DNA of 64,000 nucleotides from positions 62,001 through 126,000 of the forward strand of contig JAJFGJ010000008.1 of the NCBI GenBank assembly GCA_021776175.1, given 5' to 3'. Below, piece after piece: positions 27,011 to 36,271 of this stretch (the first letter of the stretch is position 1; every line of letters begins with the position of its first letter). Below the pieces are notes generated by a model. That model worked only from the letters and a program-made list of their open reading frames with translations, was not told the DNA's origin and ran no database searches. Source of the DNA: Kiloniellaceae bacterium. GTDB taxonomy: Bacteria; Pseudomonadota; Alphaproteobacteria; Kiloniellales; J153. Both the position numbers and the translations under genes were made by a program.

Positions 27011-28708
27011 ATGAGCAACGTGCCCACCGCGAAAGAACCGACCCCCGCGCCCGCCGGAAACGGCCAGGCCGCCCCGATACTCGCGCCACAACAAAGCAAC
27101 GGCGCGGCCGCGCCGGCGACAGAGCCGCTGGAGCGTCTGGGGCGCCTGATTTCGGTGTCCGGCGCCCAAGCAGCCGTGCAGATCGGCCAGTCTCCCGGAT
27201 CGCCCGGCCCGGAGATACCCCAGATCGGCGCCGTGGTGCGCATGCGAACGGCGCTGTCGACGGTATTCGGCATTGTCAGCCGTCAAAACATTCCGGCACC
27301 AAGTCCCGACGGCGGCGCGGCCGAAATGCGCATCATGGAAGTCGATCTGATCGGCGAATCCATCGCGCGGCCCGGCGCCGGAAAGCAAAGCTTCCAGCGC
27401 GGCATTTCGTTTCATCCCGGTTTGGGCGACGAGGTCTTCGCCGCCACCCCGGACGACCTGAAGGCCATCTACGCCCAGCCCGATACGCCCTGCGTGCAAA
27501 TCGGCACCATCTGCCAGGACCAGACCTTGCCCGCTTACGTCACCGTCGACGAACTCCTCGGCAAGCACTTCGCGATTCTGGGCACCACGGGATCGGGAAA
27601 GTCCTGCGCGGTGGCGCTGATCCTGCGTTCGATCCTGGCCCGGAACACATCCGGCCACATCGTTCTGCTGGACGTGCATAACGAATACTCACAATCGTTT
27701 CGCGACAACGCCGAAGTCCTGCATTCCGGCAATCTGGAATTACCGTACTGGCTGCTGAACTTCGAGGAGATGTGCGAGATCGTCGTCGGCGGAAACCGGC
27801 GCGGCCGGGAAGCCGATGCCGCGATCCTGAAGGACGCGATCCTGCAAGCCAAACTCAAGGGTACCGATGCCGCCGACCGGGGAACCTACGTCACCGCGGA
27901 CACCCCGGTCCCCTACCGCCTGTCGGATGTCGTCCAACTCATCGACGATGCCCTGGGCAAGATGGATAAGGCGACCGATTCCGTTTCTTATCTGCGCTTG
28001 AAGGAGCGCTTGAGCACGCTTCAAAGCGACACGAGATACGCCTTCATGTTCCCCGGGGTCACGGTGCGCGATAACATGGCCGCGATTCTGTCGCGCATTT
28101 TCCGGGTGCCGGTCGAGGGCAAGCCGATCACCATCCTCGATCTATCGGGCGTTCCCTCCGAGATCATGAACGTCGTTATCTCCCTGCTGTGCCGCCTGAC
28201 CTTCGACTTCGCGTTGTGGAGCGATCGCGCGGTGCCGATCCTGCTGGTATGCGAGGAGGCTCAGCGCTACATGGGCGCCGACACCACCCAGGGTTTCGAG
28301 CAAACCAAACGCTCCCTGGCCCGGATCGCCAAGGAGGGGCGCAAATACGGCGTGTCCCTGGGTTTGATCAGTCAGAGGCCGGCCGACTTGGCGGTCGAAA
28401 TCCTATCCCAATGCAACACCATATTCGCCATGCGCATGAGCAACCGTAAGGACCAGGATTTCGTCCGCGCGACCCTGTCGGAATCGACCGTCGGCTTGAT
28501 CGATGTCCTGCCCACCCTGCGCACGGGCGAGGCCGTCGCGGTCGGCGAAGGCATGCCGACCCCGGCCCGGATCATGTTCGATCTCCTGCCCGAAGACGCG
28601 CGGCCCCATAGCGGCACGGCGGCCTTCTCCCATGCCTGGCAGAGTAACGACAAAGGCCAGGACTTCGTAGCCGGAGTCGTCGAACGCTGGCGCCGCCAGG
28701 AGCGCTGA
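27011..28708 (+). CDS. HerA-type ATP-binding protein (DUF87 family)
   Basis: A 565-residue ATPase. The N-terminal 35 residues are Pro/Ala-rich, then comes a HAS-barrel-like segment (RLGRLISVSGAQAAVQIGQSP...IGAVVRMRTALSTVFGIVS, about 42-95). The Walker A motif GTTGSGKS lies at about 193-200, a Walker B-type LLVCEEAQRYMG at about 415, and an Arg-rich TKRSLARIAKEGRKYGVSLGLISQRPADL sensor segment follows. HerA helicases pump DNA in end resection with NurA, but no nurA neighbour is present, and stand-alone homologues are common and undefined. A 148-bp AT-richer gap precedes it. Confidence 0.88.
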   Translation: MSNVPTAKEPTPAPAGNGQAAPILAPQQSNGAAAPATEPLERLGRLISVSGAQAAVQIGQSPGSPGPEIPQIGAVVRMRTALSTVFGIVSRQNIPAPSPDGGAAEMRIMEVDLIGESIARPGAGKQSFQRGISFHPGLGDEVFAATPDDLKAIYAQPDTPCVQIGTICQDQTLPAYVTVDELLGKHFAILGTTGSGKSCAVALILRSILARNTSGHIVLLDVHNEYSQSFRDNAEVLHSGNLELPYWLLNFEEMCEIVVGGNRRGREADAAILKDAILQAKLKGTDAADRGTYVTADTPVPYRLSDVVQLIDDALGKMDKATDSVSYLRLKERLSTLQSDTRYAFMFPGVTVRDNMAAILSRIFRVPVEGKPITILDLSGVPSEIMNVVISLLCRLTFDFALWSDRAVPILLVCEEAQRYMGADTTQGFEQTKRSLARIAKEGRKYGVSLGLISQRPADLAVEILSQCNTIFAMRMSNRKDQDFVRATLSESTVGLIDVLPTLRTGEAVAVGEGMPTPARIMFDLLPEDARPHSGTAAFSHAWQSNDKGQDFVAGVVERWRRQER

Positions 28709-28739
28709 CGCCGAACTTCGTCCTATTCGGCGGCTATCT

Positions 28740-30101
28740 TCACGGCTCGGGTACCGGCTCGCGCATGGTGACGAATTCTTCGGCGGCGGTCGGATGAATC
28801 CCCACGGTGGCATCGAAAATCTGTTTGGTCGCGCCCGCCTTTATGGCGATGGCGATGCCCTGGATGATTTCGGGCGCGTCCGTGCCGACCATGTGCGCGC
28901 CGACGACTTTCTGACTGGCGCGGTCGACGATCATCTTCATCATGGCGCGTTCGTCGCGGCCGGAAAGCGTGTGCTTGAGCGGCCGGAAGGCGGAACGGTA
29001 GACATCGACATCGCCGAATTTCTCCCGCGCCCCGTGCTCGCTTAAACCCACGGTCGAAACCGTGGGGTGAGAGAAGACGGCGGCCGGCACGTCGGCGTGA
29101 TCCATGGCCCGCGGGGTGCCGCGAAAGACGGTATCGACGAAGGCCATGGCCTCCTGGATCGCGACCGGCGTCAAGGCGATGCGGTCGGTCACGTCGCCGA
29201 CGGCGTAGATATTATCCTGGCCGGTGCGCGAGTAGGCATCGACCTTGACCGCGCCCTTGTCCGTCAACTCGACCCCGGCCGCTTCAAGCCCGAGGTTTTG
29301 GGTATTCGGCCGGCGCCCGGTCGCGGCCATGACCAAGCCGGTTTCCAGAACTTCGCCATTGGAGAGATGCAGGGCCAGGTTCCCGTCCTTCTTGTCGATA
29401 CGGTCGATGGTCGATTCGACGCGCAAGTCGACACCGTTCTTGACCATCTCGGCCGCCAGCGCCCCGCGCACGTCCTCGTCGAAGCCGCGCAGGATTTGCG
29501 GACCCCGGTATATCTGCGTGACCTTAACCCCCAGTCCATTGAAGATGCTGGCGAACTCACAGGCGATATAGCCGCCGCCGTAGACCGTGGCATGGTCCGG
29601 CAGAGCCTTGAGGTGAAACGCCTCGTTGGAGCTGATGGCGTGTTCCCAACCGTGGCCGGGCGGGAATACCGGATGGCCGCCGGTCGCGATCAGAATCGTT
29701 TGGGCGCTGAGCACCTTGTCCCCAACCTCCACCCGGTGAGCGTCCAGGAACCGCGCGTGCCCGCGATGGATCGTCACCCCGGCATCGTTCAGAAGTTTGA
29801 CATAGATTTTTTCCAGACGGTCGATCTCGGCGTCCTTATTGGCGATCAACTTGGCCCAGGAAAAGCGCGCGCCTTCCAGGGTCCAGCCGAAGCCCGCCGC
29901 GTCCTCGAATTCGCCGTGGAAATGGGCGGCGTAGCTGAACAGCTTTTTCGGAACGCAGCCGCGTATGACGCAGGTTCCGCCATAGCGGTATTCCTCGGCG
30001 ATGCCGACGCGCGCGCCGGTGCCCGCCGCCATGCGGGCGGCGCGCACGCCGCCCGAACCGCCGCCGATAACAAACAGGTCGTAATCGTAATCGCTCGCCA
30101 T
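28740..30101 (-). CDS. gor: Glutathione-disulfide reductase
   Basis: A 453-residue FAD/NADPH disulfide reductase. The FAD motif GGGSGGVRAARMAAGTGA starts at about 13. The redox-active GGTCVIRGCVPKK supplies the CxxxxC pair. NADPH-binding follows (YGGGYIACEFASIFNGLG, about 175), then MAATGRRPNTQNLGLE and the C-terminal HPTAAEEFVTM with the catalytic His. The product keeps glutathione reduced in the cytoplasm, consistent with a GSH-dependent glutaredoxin in the window. The start is the only ATG near the FAD motif. Confidence 0.95.
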   Translation of the reverse strand: MASDYDYDLFVIGGGSGGVRAARMAAGTGARVGIAEEYRYGGTCVIRGCVPKKLFSYAAHFHGEFEDAAGFGWTLEGARFSWAKLIANKDAEIDRLEKIYVKLLNDAGVTIHRGHARFLDAHRVEVGDKVLSAQTILIATGGHPVFPPGHGWEHAISSNEAFHLKALPDHATVYGGGYIACEFASIFNGLGVKVTQIYRGPQILRGFDEDVRGALAAEMVKNGVDLRVESTIDRIDKKDGNLALHLSNGEVLETGLVMAATGRRPNTQNLGLEAAGVELTDKGAVKVDAYSRTGQDNIYAVGDVTDRIALTPVAIQEAMAFVDTVFRGTPRAMDHADVPAAVFSHPTVSTVGLSEHGAREKFGDVDVYRSAFRPLKHTLSGRDERAMMKMIVDRASQKVVGAHMVGTDAPEIIQGIAIAIKAGATKQIFDATVGIHPTAAEEFVTMREPVPEP

Positions 30102-30142
30102 GGATACCTTCCGTTATGCGGATTTTTATTGAAGTGAAGCTG

Positions 30143-31633
30143 CTAGACCCCGCCCATGCAGAGGTACTTGACCTCCAGGTATTCGTCGATACCCATGTGC
30201 GAGCCCTCCCGCCCGACGCCGGATTCCTTGACCCCGCCGAAGGGCGCGACCTCGGTCGAGATGATGCCGGTATTGATGCCGACGATCCCGGTCTCCAAGC
30301 CCTCGCCAACGCGCCAGACCCGGCCAAGATCGCGAGCGTAGAAGTAGGCGGCCAGGCCGAATTCGGTATCGTTGGCCATGGCGATCCCCTCCTCCTCGGT
30401 CTTAAAGCGGAACAGAGGCGCGACCGGGCCGAAGGTTTCCTCGCGCGTGACCTTCATGTCGGTGGTCACCTCGGTCAGAATGGTCGGTTGATAGAAGGTG
30501 CCGCCGCGTTCGTGGCGCGCGCCCCCGGCCGCGATCTTGGCGCCTTTGCTGGTGGCGTCGGCCACGTGTTCCTCAACCTTTTCCAAGCCGGCCTTGTCGA
30601 TCAAGGGGCCTTGGCTCACGCCCTCTTCCAGGCCGAAGCCGACCTTGAGGCCTTTCGCCGCCACGGTCAGCTTGGCCGCGAAAGCGTCGTAGACGCCCTC
30701 TTGCACCAGGATACGGTTGGCGCACACGCAGGTCTGTCCGGTGTTGCGGAACTTGCTCATCATGGCGCCCTCGACGGCGGCATCGAGATCGGCATCGTCG
30801 AAGACCAGGAAAGGCGCGTTGCCGCCCAGTTCCATGCTGACCTTCTTGACCGTGCCGGCGCACTGGGCCATCAGAACCTTGCCGACTTCCGTGGAGCCGG
30901 TGAAGGAAAGCTTGCGCACGACCGGGTTGGCCGTCACCTCGGCGCCGATTTCGCGCGCCGAACCGGTCACGATGTTCAGGACGCCGGCGGGAATGCCGGC
31001 CCGCTCCGCCAGTTCCGCGAGAGCCAGGGCGGAAAACGGCGTTTGCGAGGCCGGCTTGATCACGATCGGACAACCCGCCGCCAGGGCCGGGCCGGCCTTG
31101 CGGGTGATCATGGCGTTGGGGAAATTCCACGGCGTGATCGCCACCACCACACCGATGGGCTGCTTGATCACGACAATGCGTTTGTCGGCCTGGTGTTGGG
31201 GAACGGTTTCGCCGTAGATGCGCTTGCCTTCCTCGGCGAACCATTCGATGAAGCTGGCGCCGTAGGCGACCTCGCCCAGGGATTCCGCCAGGGGCTTGCC
31301 TTGTTCCAGGGTCATGAGGACCGCCAGGTCTTCCTGATTTTCCAGCATCAGGTTGAACCAGGTGCGCAAGATGCCCGCGCGCTCCTTGGCGGTTTTGGCG
31401 CGCCAGGCGGGCCAGGCGCGATTGGCGGCCTCGATCGCCCGCGCGGTCTCGCCCTGACCCATTTTCGGGACCGAGCCCAAGACGTCGCCGGTGGCCGGAT
31501 TGGTGACCTCGAAGGAGGCGCCGTTATCGGCGCCGCTCCATTTACCGTCGATATAGCACTGCTGGCGGAACAGCGAGCCGTCCTTCAGATTTGGGGTGCC
31601 GTTGCCAGATATAGCCTGCGCTTGCGCGGTCAT
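30143..31633 (-). CDS. gabD: Succinate-semialdehyde dehydrogenase (NADP+)
   Basis: A 496-residue aldehyde dehydrogenase. Motifs are TPWNFPNAMITRKAGPALAAGCP, FTGSTEVGKVL, SMELGGNAPFLVFDDADLDAAV with the general base Glu, and NTGQTCVCANRILVQ with the catalytic Cys followed by a second Cys. C-terminal EVAPFGGVKESGVGREGSHMGIDEYLEVKYLC is typical of GabD. It oxidises succinate semialdehyde to succinate, ending GABA breakdown. It is in the same direction as gor, 42 bp upstream. Confidence 0.93.
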   Translation of the reverse strand: MTAQAQAISGNGTPNLKDGSLFRQQCYIDGKWSGADNGASFEVTNPATGDVLGSVPKMGQGETARAIEAANRAWPAWRAKTAKERAGILRTWFNLMLENQEDLAVLMTLEQGKPLAESLGEVAYGASFIEWFAEEGKRIYGETVPQHQADKRIVVIKQPIGVVVAITPWNFPNAMITRKAGPALAAGCPIVIKPASQTPFSALALAELAERAGIPAGVLNIVTGSAREIGAEVTANPVVRKLSFTGSTEVGKVLMAQCAGTVKKVSMELGGNAPFLVFDDADLDAAVEGAMMSKFRNTGQTCVCANRILVQEGVYDAFAAKLTVAAKGLKVGFGLEEGVSQGPLIDKAGLEKVEEHVADATSKGAKIAAGGARHERGGTFYQPTILTEVTTDMKVTREETFGPVAPLFRFKTEEEGIAMANDTEFGLAAYFYARDLGRVWRVGEGLETGIVGINTGIISTEVAPFGGVKESGVGREGSHMGIDEYLEVKYLCMGGV

Positions 31634-32147
31634 TGTCGTCCTCCGGAATTCGATATGGCGGGTTGGCGGGTTGGCCCCATGGGGCCTTGCCGCGACTATA
31701 CGCCCGCCCCGGAAACGGCGAAAGGGCGTCCAGCCTCAGGCAGCGCCTCAATTTGAAGCCCTGCCGGACCAAAGCCCTCTATGTCCGCTTATTCGGGGTT
31801 GATTTTCAGATTTAAGCCCAAAGGCAGACATTGACACAGGATCACTGGCATCTCTGCTTTTGCCCCGGAGCAGAAGCCTAGTCATCCTGGCTACAGGACC
31901 GCAATGCGCTAATGGCTACCACCTCACTTGGATCCACGGCTGACAGCAATGCGGACGAACCAGTCCTTTAGTCATTATCTATCTTGAATAGTTAGCTGTG
32001 AACTCTGTCGGCACAAAGGCATATCATACCGTTGGGCATTAATTTCTGATAGAGGTTGTATTGGCGCAGTGGCATGACGAACCAATTGAGCACGGCAGTT
32101 CTTAAGGGTTTGGACCGATTCCATGGGACAGATTGGGTGGCAGTGAT
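31634..32147. other. Intergenic stretch at the border of an AT-rich island
   Basis: 514 bp. The first part is gabD promoter DNA. From about 31800 base composition shifts sharply to AT-rich and continues into the HEPN gene. It holds short fragments of dispersed motifs (TATGTCCGCTTATTC, AAGGCAGACATTG) but no gene. Confidence 0.6.
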
Positions 32148-33452
32148 ATGGGTTTTTGGAGAGACGGGTTTTCAAATGAAGAAATTCAATATGCACTCGG
32201 CAAGATTAGGCAATTCAGGAAGTTTTCGCCGGACGGCAAGGTGACACTCTCCGGCATTGGTGAGGTAGACGATTGGAGTGCGTTTTTGGTTTCTGCAACA
32301 GGGTTCTGCGTACGTACTGACACCCTTCGGGAAAAAATAATTCGTGGAGTTCTATTCTCATCTGAATTAGACGCAGACTTTTCTGAAACGGATTTCAAAA
32401 ATATTTCATACCAACTGCGAAATAGATACCAAAATGAAGACACCGAAATTTACAAAGTTGTTTTTTCCATTTGGAACAAGCCTAATTTCCTTCAAGGTAT
32501 AAAGAAATTCGATGATGTGACGATCAACTTCTCTCCTTCAAAACGAACGCGCATTTTTAAAAAAATTGCCCAAGAACGCGATCAGCAGCGTTTAGGCCAA
32601 AAGCTCCAGTATTTCTTCACCGAAGAGCGTCGGAACGATTTGAACCGGTGCTCAGTTTGCATCGCTCGTGTGAAGGCAAACAGCCCTGAGGACGCTTACG
32701 AACGCGCCTCTGAAGCGATTTATGAAATATTAGGTCTGATAAATCTCGCAAGAGACGCAGGAAAGGGCTGGCGCTTCTCCTTCCGGGCCAAGGGAATGCT
32801 ACCGGTTTCAGAAGTACTATTGGGCCCTCACACAACCACGCACTTGAAAGATGGTAAGTTAACCCATGATGGCTTTTGGTATGAAAATTGGGTAGGTGCC
32901 CCAAAACTCTTAAACTTGAACGCCAGCTTACAAAGAGCTTGGTCATTGCGATTCAATCAGTTAGTCGAGGGTGTGTCGCAATCAGCATGGCGTCCACATT
33001 GCAAAAGGTCAGCGGCTCGGTATTTCAAAGCATTCTCAAATCCCAATTTGGAGGAATCGTTTCTTGATGGGTGGAGGCTTTTCGAAAATGTGACTGGCTC
33101 ACGATTTGAAAAAGCTAAAGACCAAATTAACCGCGCATCGAACGTATTTGAAGATAATATTGATTACCGGATTGTCGGAAAGCATCTTGCGCTTCGTCGA
33201 AATCTGATCGCCCATGGACATCCGATCAAAACAGATGATGAGGAAGTCTTGGCGTTTCAAATGCTTCGGTTCGTTGTCCCTTACATGGAGGCTTACATTC
33301 TCAACGGATTTTCATTTAAATCGTTGGAGGACTTCTGGGAGTTTTTGGATTTGCCGCATTCCAGAATAGATAGAGATCAGGAACGGAATGAGTTGAATCG
33401 GCGGCTATCACTTCTCGACACTGCGGCTCTATTCCGTGGAGAGAGATCATGA
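32148..33452 (+). CDS. HEPN-motif protein in an AT-rich island
   Basis: A 434-residue protein from ATG 32148 (a TTG at 32133 is also possible). I do not recognise the N-terminal 280 residues. The C-terminal helical part (about 305-400) ends with LALRRNLIAHGHP, matching the R-x4-H motif of HEPN ribonuclease-type domains, and looks like the C-terminal domain of ApeA-like proteins. HEPN proteins often cut RNA in anti-phage or toxin systems. No antitoxin or partner gene adjoins. Base composition is far AT-richer than the flanks, so recent acquisition is likely. An anti-phage role is inference. Confidence 0.75.
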   Translation: MGFWRDGFSNEEIQYALGKIRQFRKFSPDGKVTLSGIGEVDDWSAFLVSATGFCVRTDTLREKIIRGVLFSSELDADFSETDFKNISYQLRNRYQNEDTEIYKVVFSIWNKPNFLQGIKKFDDVTINFSPSKRTRIFKKIAQERDQQRLGQKLQYFFTEERRNDLNRCSVCIARVKANSPEDAYERASEAIYEILGLINLARDAGKGWRFSFRAKGMLPVSEVLLGPHTTTHLKDGKLTHDGFWYENWVGAPKLLNLNASLQRAWSLRFNQLVEGVSQSAWRPHCKRSAARYFKAFSNPNLEESFLDGWRLFENVTGSRFEKAKDQINRASNVFEDNIDYRIVGKHLALRRNLIAHGHPIKTDDEEVLAFQMLRFVVPYMEAYILNGFSFKSLEDFWEFLDLPHSRIDRDQERNELNRRLSLLDTAALFRGERS

Positions 33453-33774
33453 GGAGGAGCGAAGTTGGCGCGTAAACTATAGCGCCTCGAATCGCAAATC
33501 TATCGCCAGTTTTTCCCTTGCCCGTTCGGCGGGCGTCACGGTAGCTATCGGACGCAAACTAACGTTTCTACACTTTCCGCAATGGGGCAGAAGCCTCCTC
33601 TGGGCAGAAGTGGCGGAATGTCGCAAATGGCTATAAGCGATGGTCCCAGCCACGCCGCCGGTACGACCGCTTTCATCCGCTGAACCGACATTCCAATCCG
33701 CTCGGCGCGCCCAGCGTGTCGAATTTCAAACTGAGCCCTACGGCCTCAGCACCGAACTAGCGAATATCTCCGCA
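33453..33774. other. Non-coding stretch after the HEPN gene
   Basis: 322 bp between convergent genes. No coding sequence or clear terminator. It contains CCGCTTTCATCCGCTGAACC near 33668, a motif that recurs after the VOC gene at about 63310. Confidence 0.5.
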
Positions 33775-34332
33775 TCAATAAGCCCAGGCGGCGGCGGTGG
33801 GTTCTTCGTCGCGGCAGTGCACCGCCGGCTTGACCGGCGGGGCCGGGCGGCGGCGCAGACGGGCCGCGGTCGAGCGGGCGTCGGCGGCGGCCTGATAGCG
33901 GACCGTGATCCTGGCCAGCGCCGCGCGCCATGCGTCCGGGGAAATATCCGCCGGCACCTCGAAGGCGTCGAAGCCGCAGCGCACCAGGAACAAGGCCTGA
34001 TCGCGCAAGACATGACCGGCGGCGCGCAGCTCGCCCTTAAAGCCGTAGCGCTCACGCAGAAGGCGGGCGCTGGAATAGGGCCGGCCATCGGTGAATTTCG
34101 GGAACTCGAGCGCGATGACGGTAAAATGCTCCGACTCCTCGGCGATCAGGCGCGGAGATTGATCGCTGCGCAAACGCAGGCCGATGGGCACGCCGGCCTC
34201 CATCAGGCTCTCGCGTTCCGCCTGCCAGCGTTCCAGGCTGACGATCGGCCAGACGCCCGGCGTCAGCGGCGCCTCGTCCTCGAGCGTGGTCCAGGGATCT
34301 TCGACGATCTGCGAATCTTTAATGAGCGGCAT
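33775..34332 (-). CDS. DUF934 protein of the sulfite reductase operon
   Basis: A 185-residue protein (MPLIKDSQIVEDPWTTLEDE...) with the DUF934 core (FPKFTDGRPYSSARLLRERYGFKGELRAAGHVLRDQALFLVRCGFDAFEV). DUF934 genes regularly follow the ferredoxin-type sulfite/nitrite reductase in alphaproteobacteria and are thought to help sulfite reduction; the exact role is unknown. The start overlaps the end of the reductase gene by 14 bp, so it belongs to the same operon. A longer frame to 34440 was rejected because it only reads the reductase gene out of frame. Confidence 0.9.
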   Translation of the reverse strand: MPLIKDSQIVEDPWTTLEDEAPLTPGVWPIVSLERWQAERESLMEAGVPIGLRLRSDQSPRLIAEESEHFTVIALEFPKFTDGRPYSSARLLRERYGFKGELRAAGHVLRDQALFLVRCGFDAFEVPADISPDAWRAALARITVRYQAAADARSTAARLRRRPAPPVKPAVHCRDEEPTAAAWAY

Positions 34333-35974
34333 AGAGCTTCTCCTTGAATGGATCGAACCCGACGCGGGACAAGGCATCGTTAAAGCCTTCGCCGTCCTGG
34401 CGCAGGCCGATGTAGGTATCGACGATGGTCTCCACCGCATCGACCACGGTCTCGGTGGAAAAGGCCGGACCCACGATGCGGCCCAGGGCGGCGTTGTGAT
34501 CGGCGCTGCCGCCCAGGGTGATCTGATAGAATTCCTGGCCCTTTTTATCGACGCCGAGGATGCCGATGTGGCCGACGTGGTGATGGCCGCAGGCGTTGAT
34601 GCAGCCCGAGATCTTGAGCTTCAGGCCGCCGATATCGTGCTGGCGTTCAATCGCCGCGAAGCGCCGGCCGATACGCTGCGCCACCGGGATCGAGCGCGCG
34701 TTGGCCAGGTTGCAGTAGTCGAGTCCGGGACAGGCGATGATGTCGGATATCAAGCCCAGGTTCGCGGCCGCCAGGTCCGCCGCCACCAGGCCCTGCCACA
34801 CGGCGTAGAGGTCCGCTTGGCGGACATGGGGGAGGACCAGGTTTTGTTCGTGGCTGACGCGGATCTCATCGAAACCGAAATCTTCGGCCAGGTTCGCCAC
34901 CGCTTCCATCTGTTGGGCCGTGGCGTCGCCCGGCACCCCGCCCTCGGGCTTCAGCGAGACCGTCACGATGGCGTAGCCGGGCGCCTTGTGGGCCTCCACG
35001 TTGCGTTGCACCCAGCGCGCGAAGTCCCGGTCCTCGAAGCGCTTGGCCTCGAATGCTGCCGAGACCGCCGCCAGGTTCTCGAAGGGCGGCGGCGCGAAAT
35101 AGGATTCGATGCGTTTCATCTCCTCTTCGGGCAGGTCGATGGACCGGTCCTTGAGGTTTAGCCATTCCTCCTCGACCTGTCGCGCGAAGGCTTCGGCGCC
35201 GATATCCTTGACCAGAATCTTGATCCGCGCCTTGTAGATGTTGTCGCGCCGGCCGAGTTCGTTGTAGACGCGCAGGATCGCTTCCAGATACGACAACAGG
35301 TGACGCTTGGGCAGGAACTCGCGGATCGTCGCGCCGATAATCGGCGTGCGTCCCAGGCCGCCGCCCACGATCACCTTGAAGCCGGTCTGGCCGCGCGCGT
35401 CGCGGACTATCTGCAAGCCGATATCGTGAAACTGAACCGCCGCGCGGTCGTTCGGCGCGCCGGTCACGGCAAGTTTGAACTTGCGCGGCAGGAACGAAAA
35501 TTCCGGATGCAGGCTCGACCACTGGCGGATCGCCTCGGCGGCGACGCGCGGGTCCTCGATCTCGTCGGCGGCGGCGCCGGCGAAGTGATCGGCGGTCACG
35601 TTGCGAATGCAATTGCCGCTGGTCTGGATCGCGTGCATTTCGACCTCGGCCAGATCGGCCAGGATGTCGGGCGCTTCCTCCAGCTTGGGCCAGTTGTATT
35701 GAATATTCTGGCGTGTCGTGAAGTGGCCGTAACCGCGGTCGTAACGCCGCGAGATGGCGGCCAGCTTGCGCATCTGCCGGGACGACAAGGTGCCGTAAGG
35801 CACCGCGACCCGCAGCATGTAGGCATGAAGCTGCAAGTAAAGCCCGTTCATCAGGCGCAGGGGCTTGAACTCTTCCTCGCCGATCTCGCCGCTCAGGCGG
35901 CGCGCGACCTGCTCGCGGAACTGCTCGACCCGTTCCTCGACCAAGATGCGGTCGAATTCATCGTAGCGGTACAT
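34319..35974 (-). CDS. Ferredoxin-type nitrite/sulfite reductase (siroheme protein)
   Basis: A 551-residue reductase with two ferrodoxin-like half domains (about 40-110 and 300-370) and two siroheme/4Fe-4S halves. The cluster ligands are CPGLDYC (C-x5-C, about 415) and GCINACGHHHVG (C-x3-C, about 460). It reduces sulfite to sulfide for cysteine synthesis; nitrite as substrate cannot be excluded. The operon also makes its cofactor siroheme (cysG), which favours sulfite and assimilation. It lies 3 bp after the DUF2849 gene. Confidence 0.93.
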   Translation of the reverse strand: MYRYDEFDRILVEERVEQFREQVARRLSGEIGEEEFKPLRLMNGLYLQLHAYMLRVAVPYGTLSSRQMRKLAAISRRYDRGYGHFTTRQNIQYNWPKLEEAPDILADLAEVEMHAIQTSGNCIRNVTADHFAGAAADEIEDPRVAAEAIRQWSSLHPEFSFLPRKFKLAVTGAPNDRAAVQFHDIGLQIVRDARGQTGFKVIVGGGLGRTPIIGATIREFLPKRHLLSYLEAILRVYNELGRRDNIYKARIKILVKDIGAEAFARQVEEEWLNLKDRSIDLPEEEMKRIESYFAPPPFENLAAVSAAFEAKRFEDRDFARWVQRNVEAHKAPGYAIVTVSLKPEGGVPGDATAQQMEAVANLAEDFGFDEIRVSHEQNLVLPHVRQADLYAVWQGLVAADLAAANLGLISDIIACPGLDYCNLANARSIPVAQRIGRRFAAIERQHDIGGLKLKISGCINACGHHHVGHIGILGVDKKGQEFYQITLGGSADHNAALGRIVGPAFSTETVVDAVETIVDTYIGLRQDGEGFNDALSRVGFDPFKEKLYAAH

Positions 35975-35977
35975 GGC

Positions 35978-36253
35978 CTAGTCCTCCCGCCCGCTCGGCC
36001 CGAAGGCGCGTATGACTTCCCGGTTGCTGGCCGGGTGCGGAACCCCGGCCTCCTCGCTCACCGCCATCAAGTAGGGTCCGACAACCCGCGTCGCTTGATC
36101 CAGCGCCTCGGCACGCGCGAGCAAGGCGGAGGCGCTGGCTTGGCCGCGCGCGGTTTCGGCTTGCACGACCTGGCGGGTCCAGGCACCGCCTTGGGTCAAA
36201 TAAACCACCTGGCCATCGCCCAAGCGGTTCGCGGTCACGATCTGCGCGGTCAT
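35978..36253 (-). CDS. DUF2849 protein
   Basis: A 91-residue protein (MTAQIVTANRLGDGQVVYLTQGGAWT...). DUF2849 proteins are small, have no known function, and sit between cysG and the reductase gene in many alphaproteobacteria. The spacing here (18 bp after cysG, 3 bp before the reductase) shows a common operon. It may be an accessory factor for the reductase. Confidence 0.9.
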   Translation of the reverse strand: MTAQIVTANRLGDGQVVYLTQGGAWTRQVVQAETARGQASASALLARAEALDQATRVVGPYLMAVSEEAGVPHPASNREVIRAFGPSGRED

Positions 36254-36271
36254 GTCCGTTAATCCTCCGTC

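Noticed and set aside
30116-31756. 546-codon open frame antisense to gabD
   Set aside because: Shadow of a clear aldehyde dehydrogenase; composition reflects complement codons, no domain.
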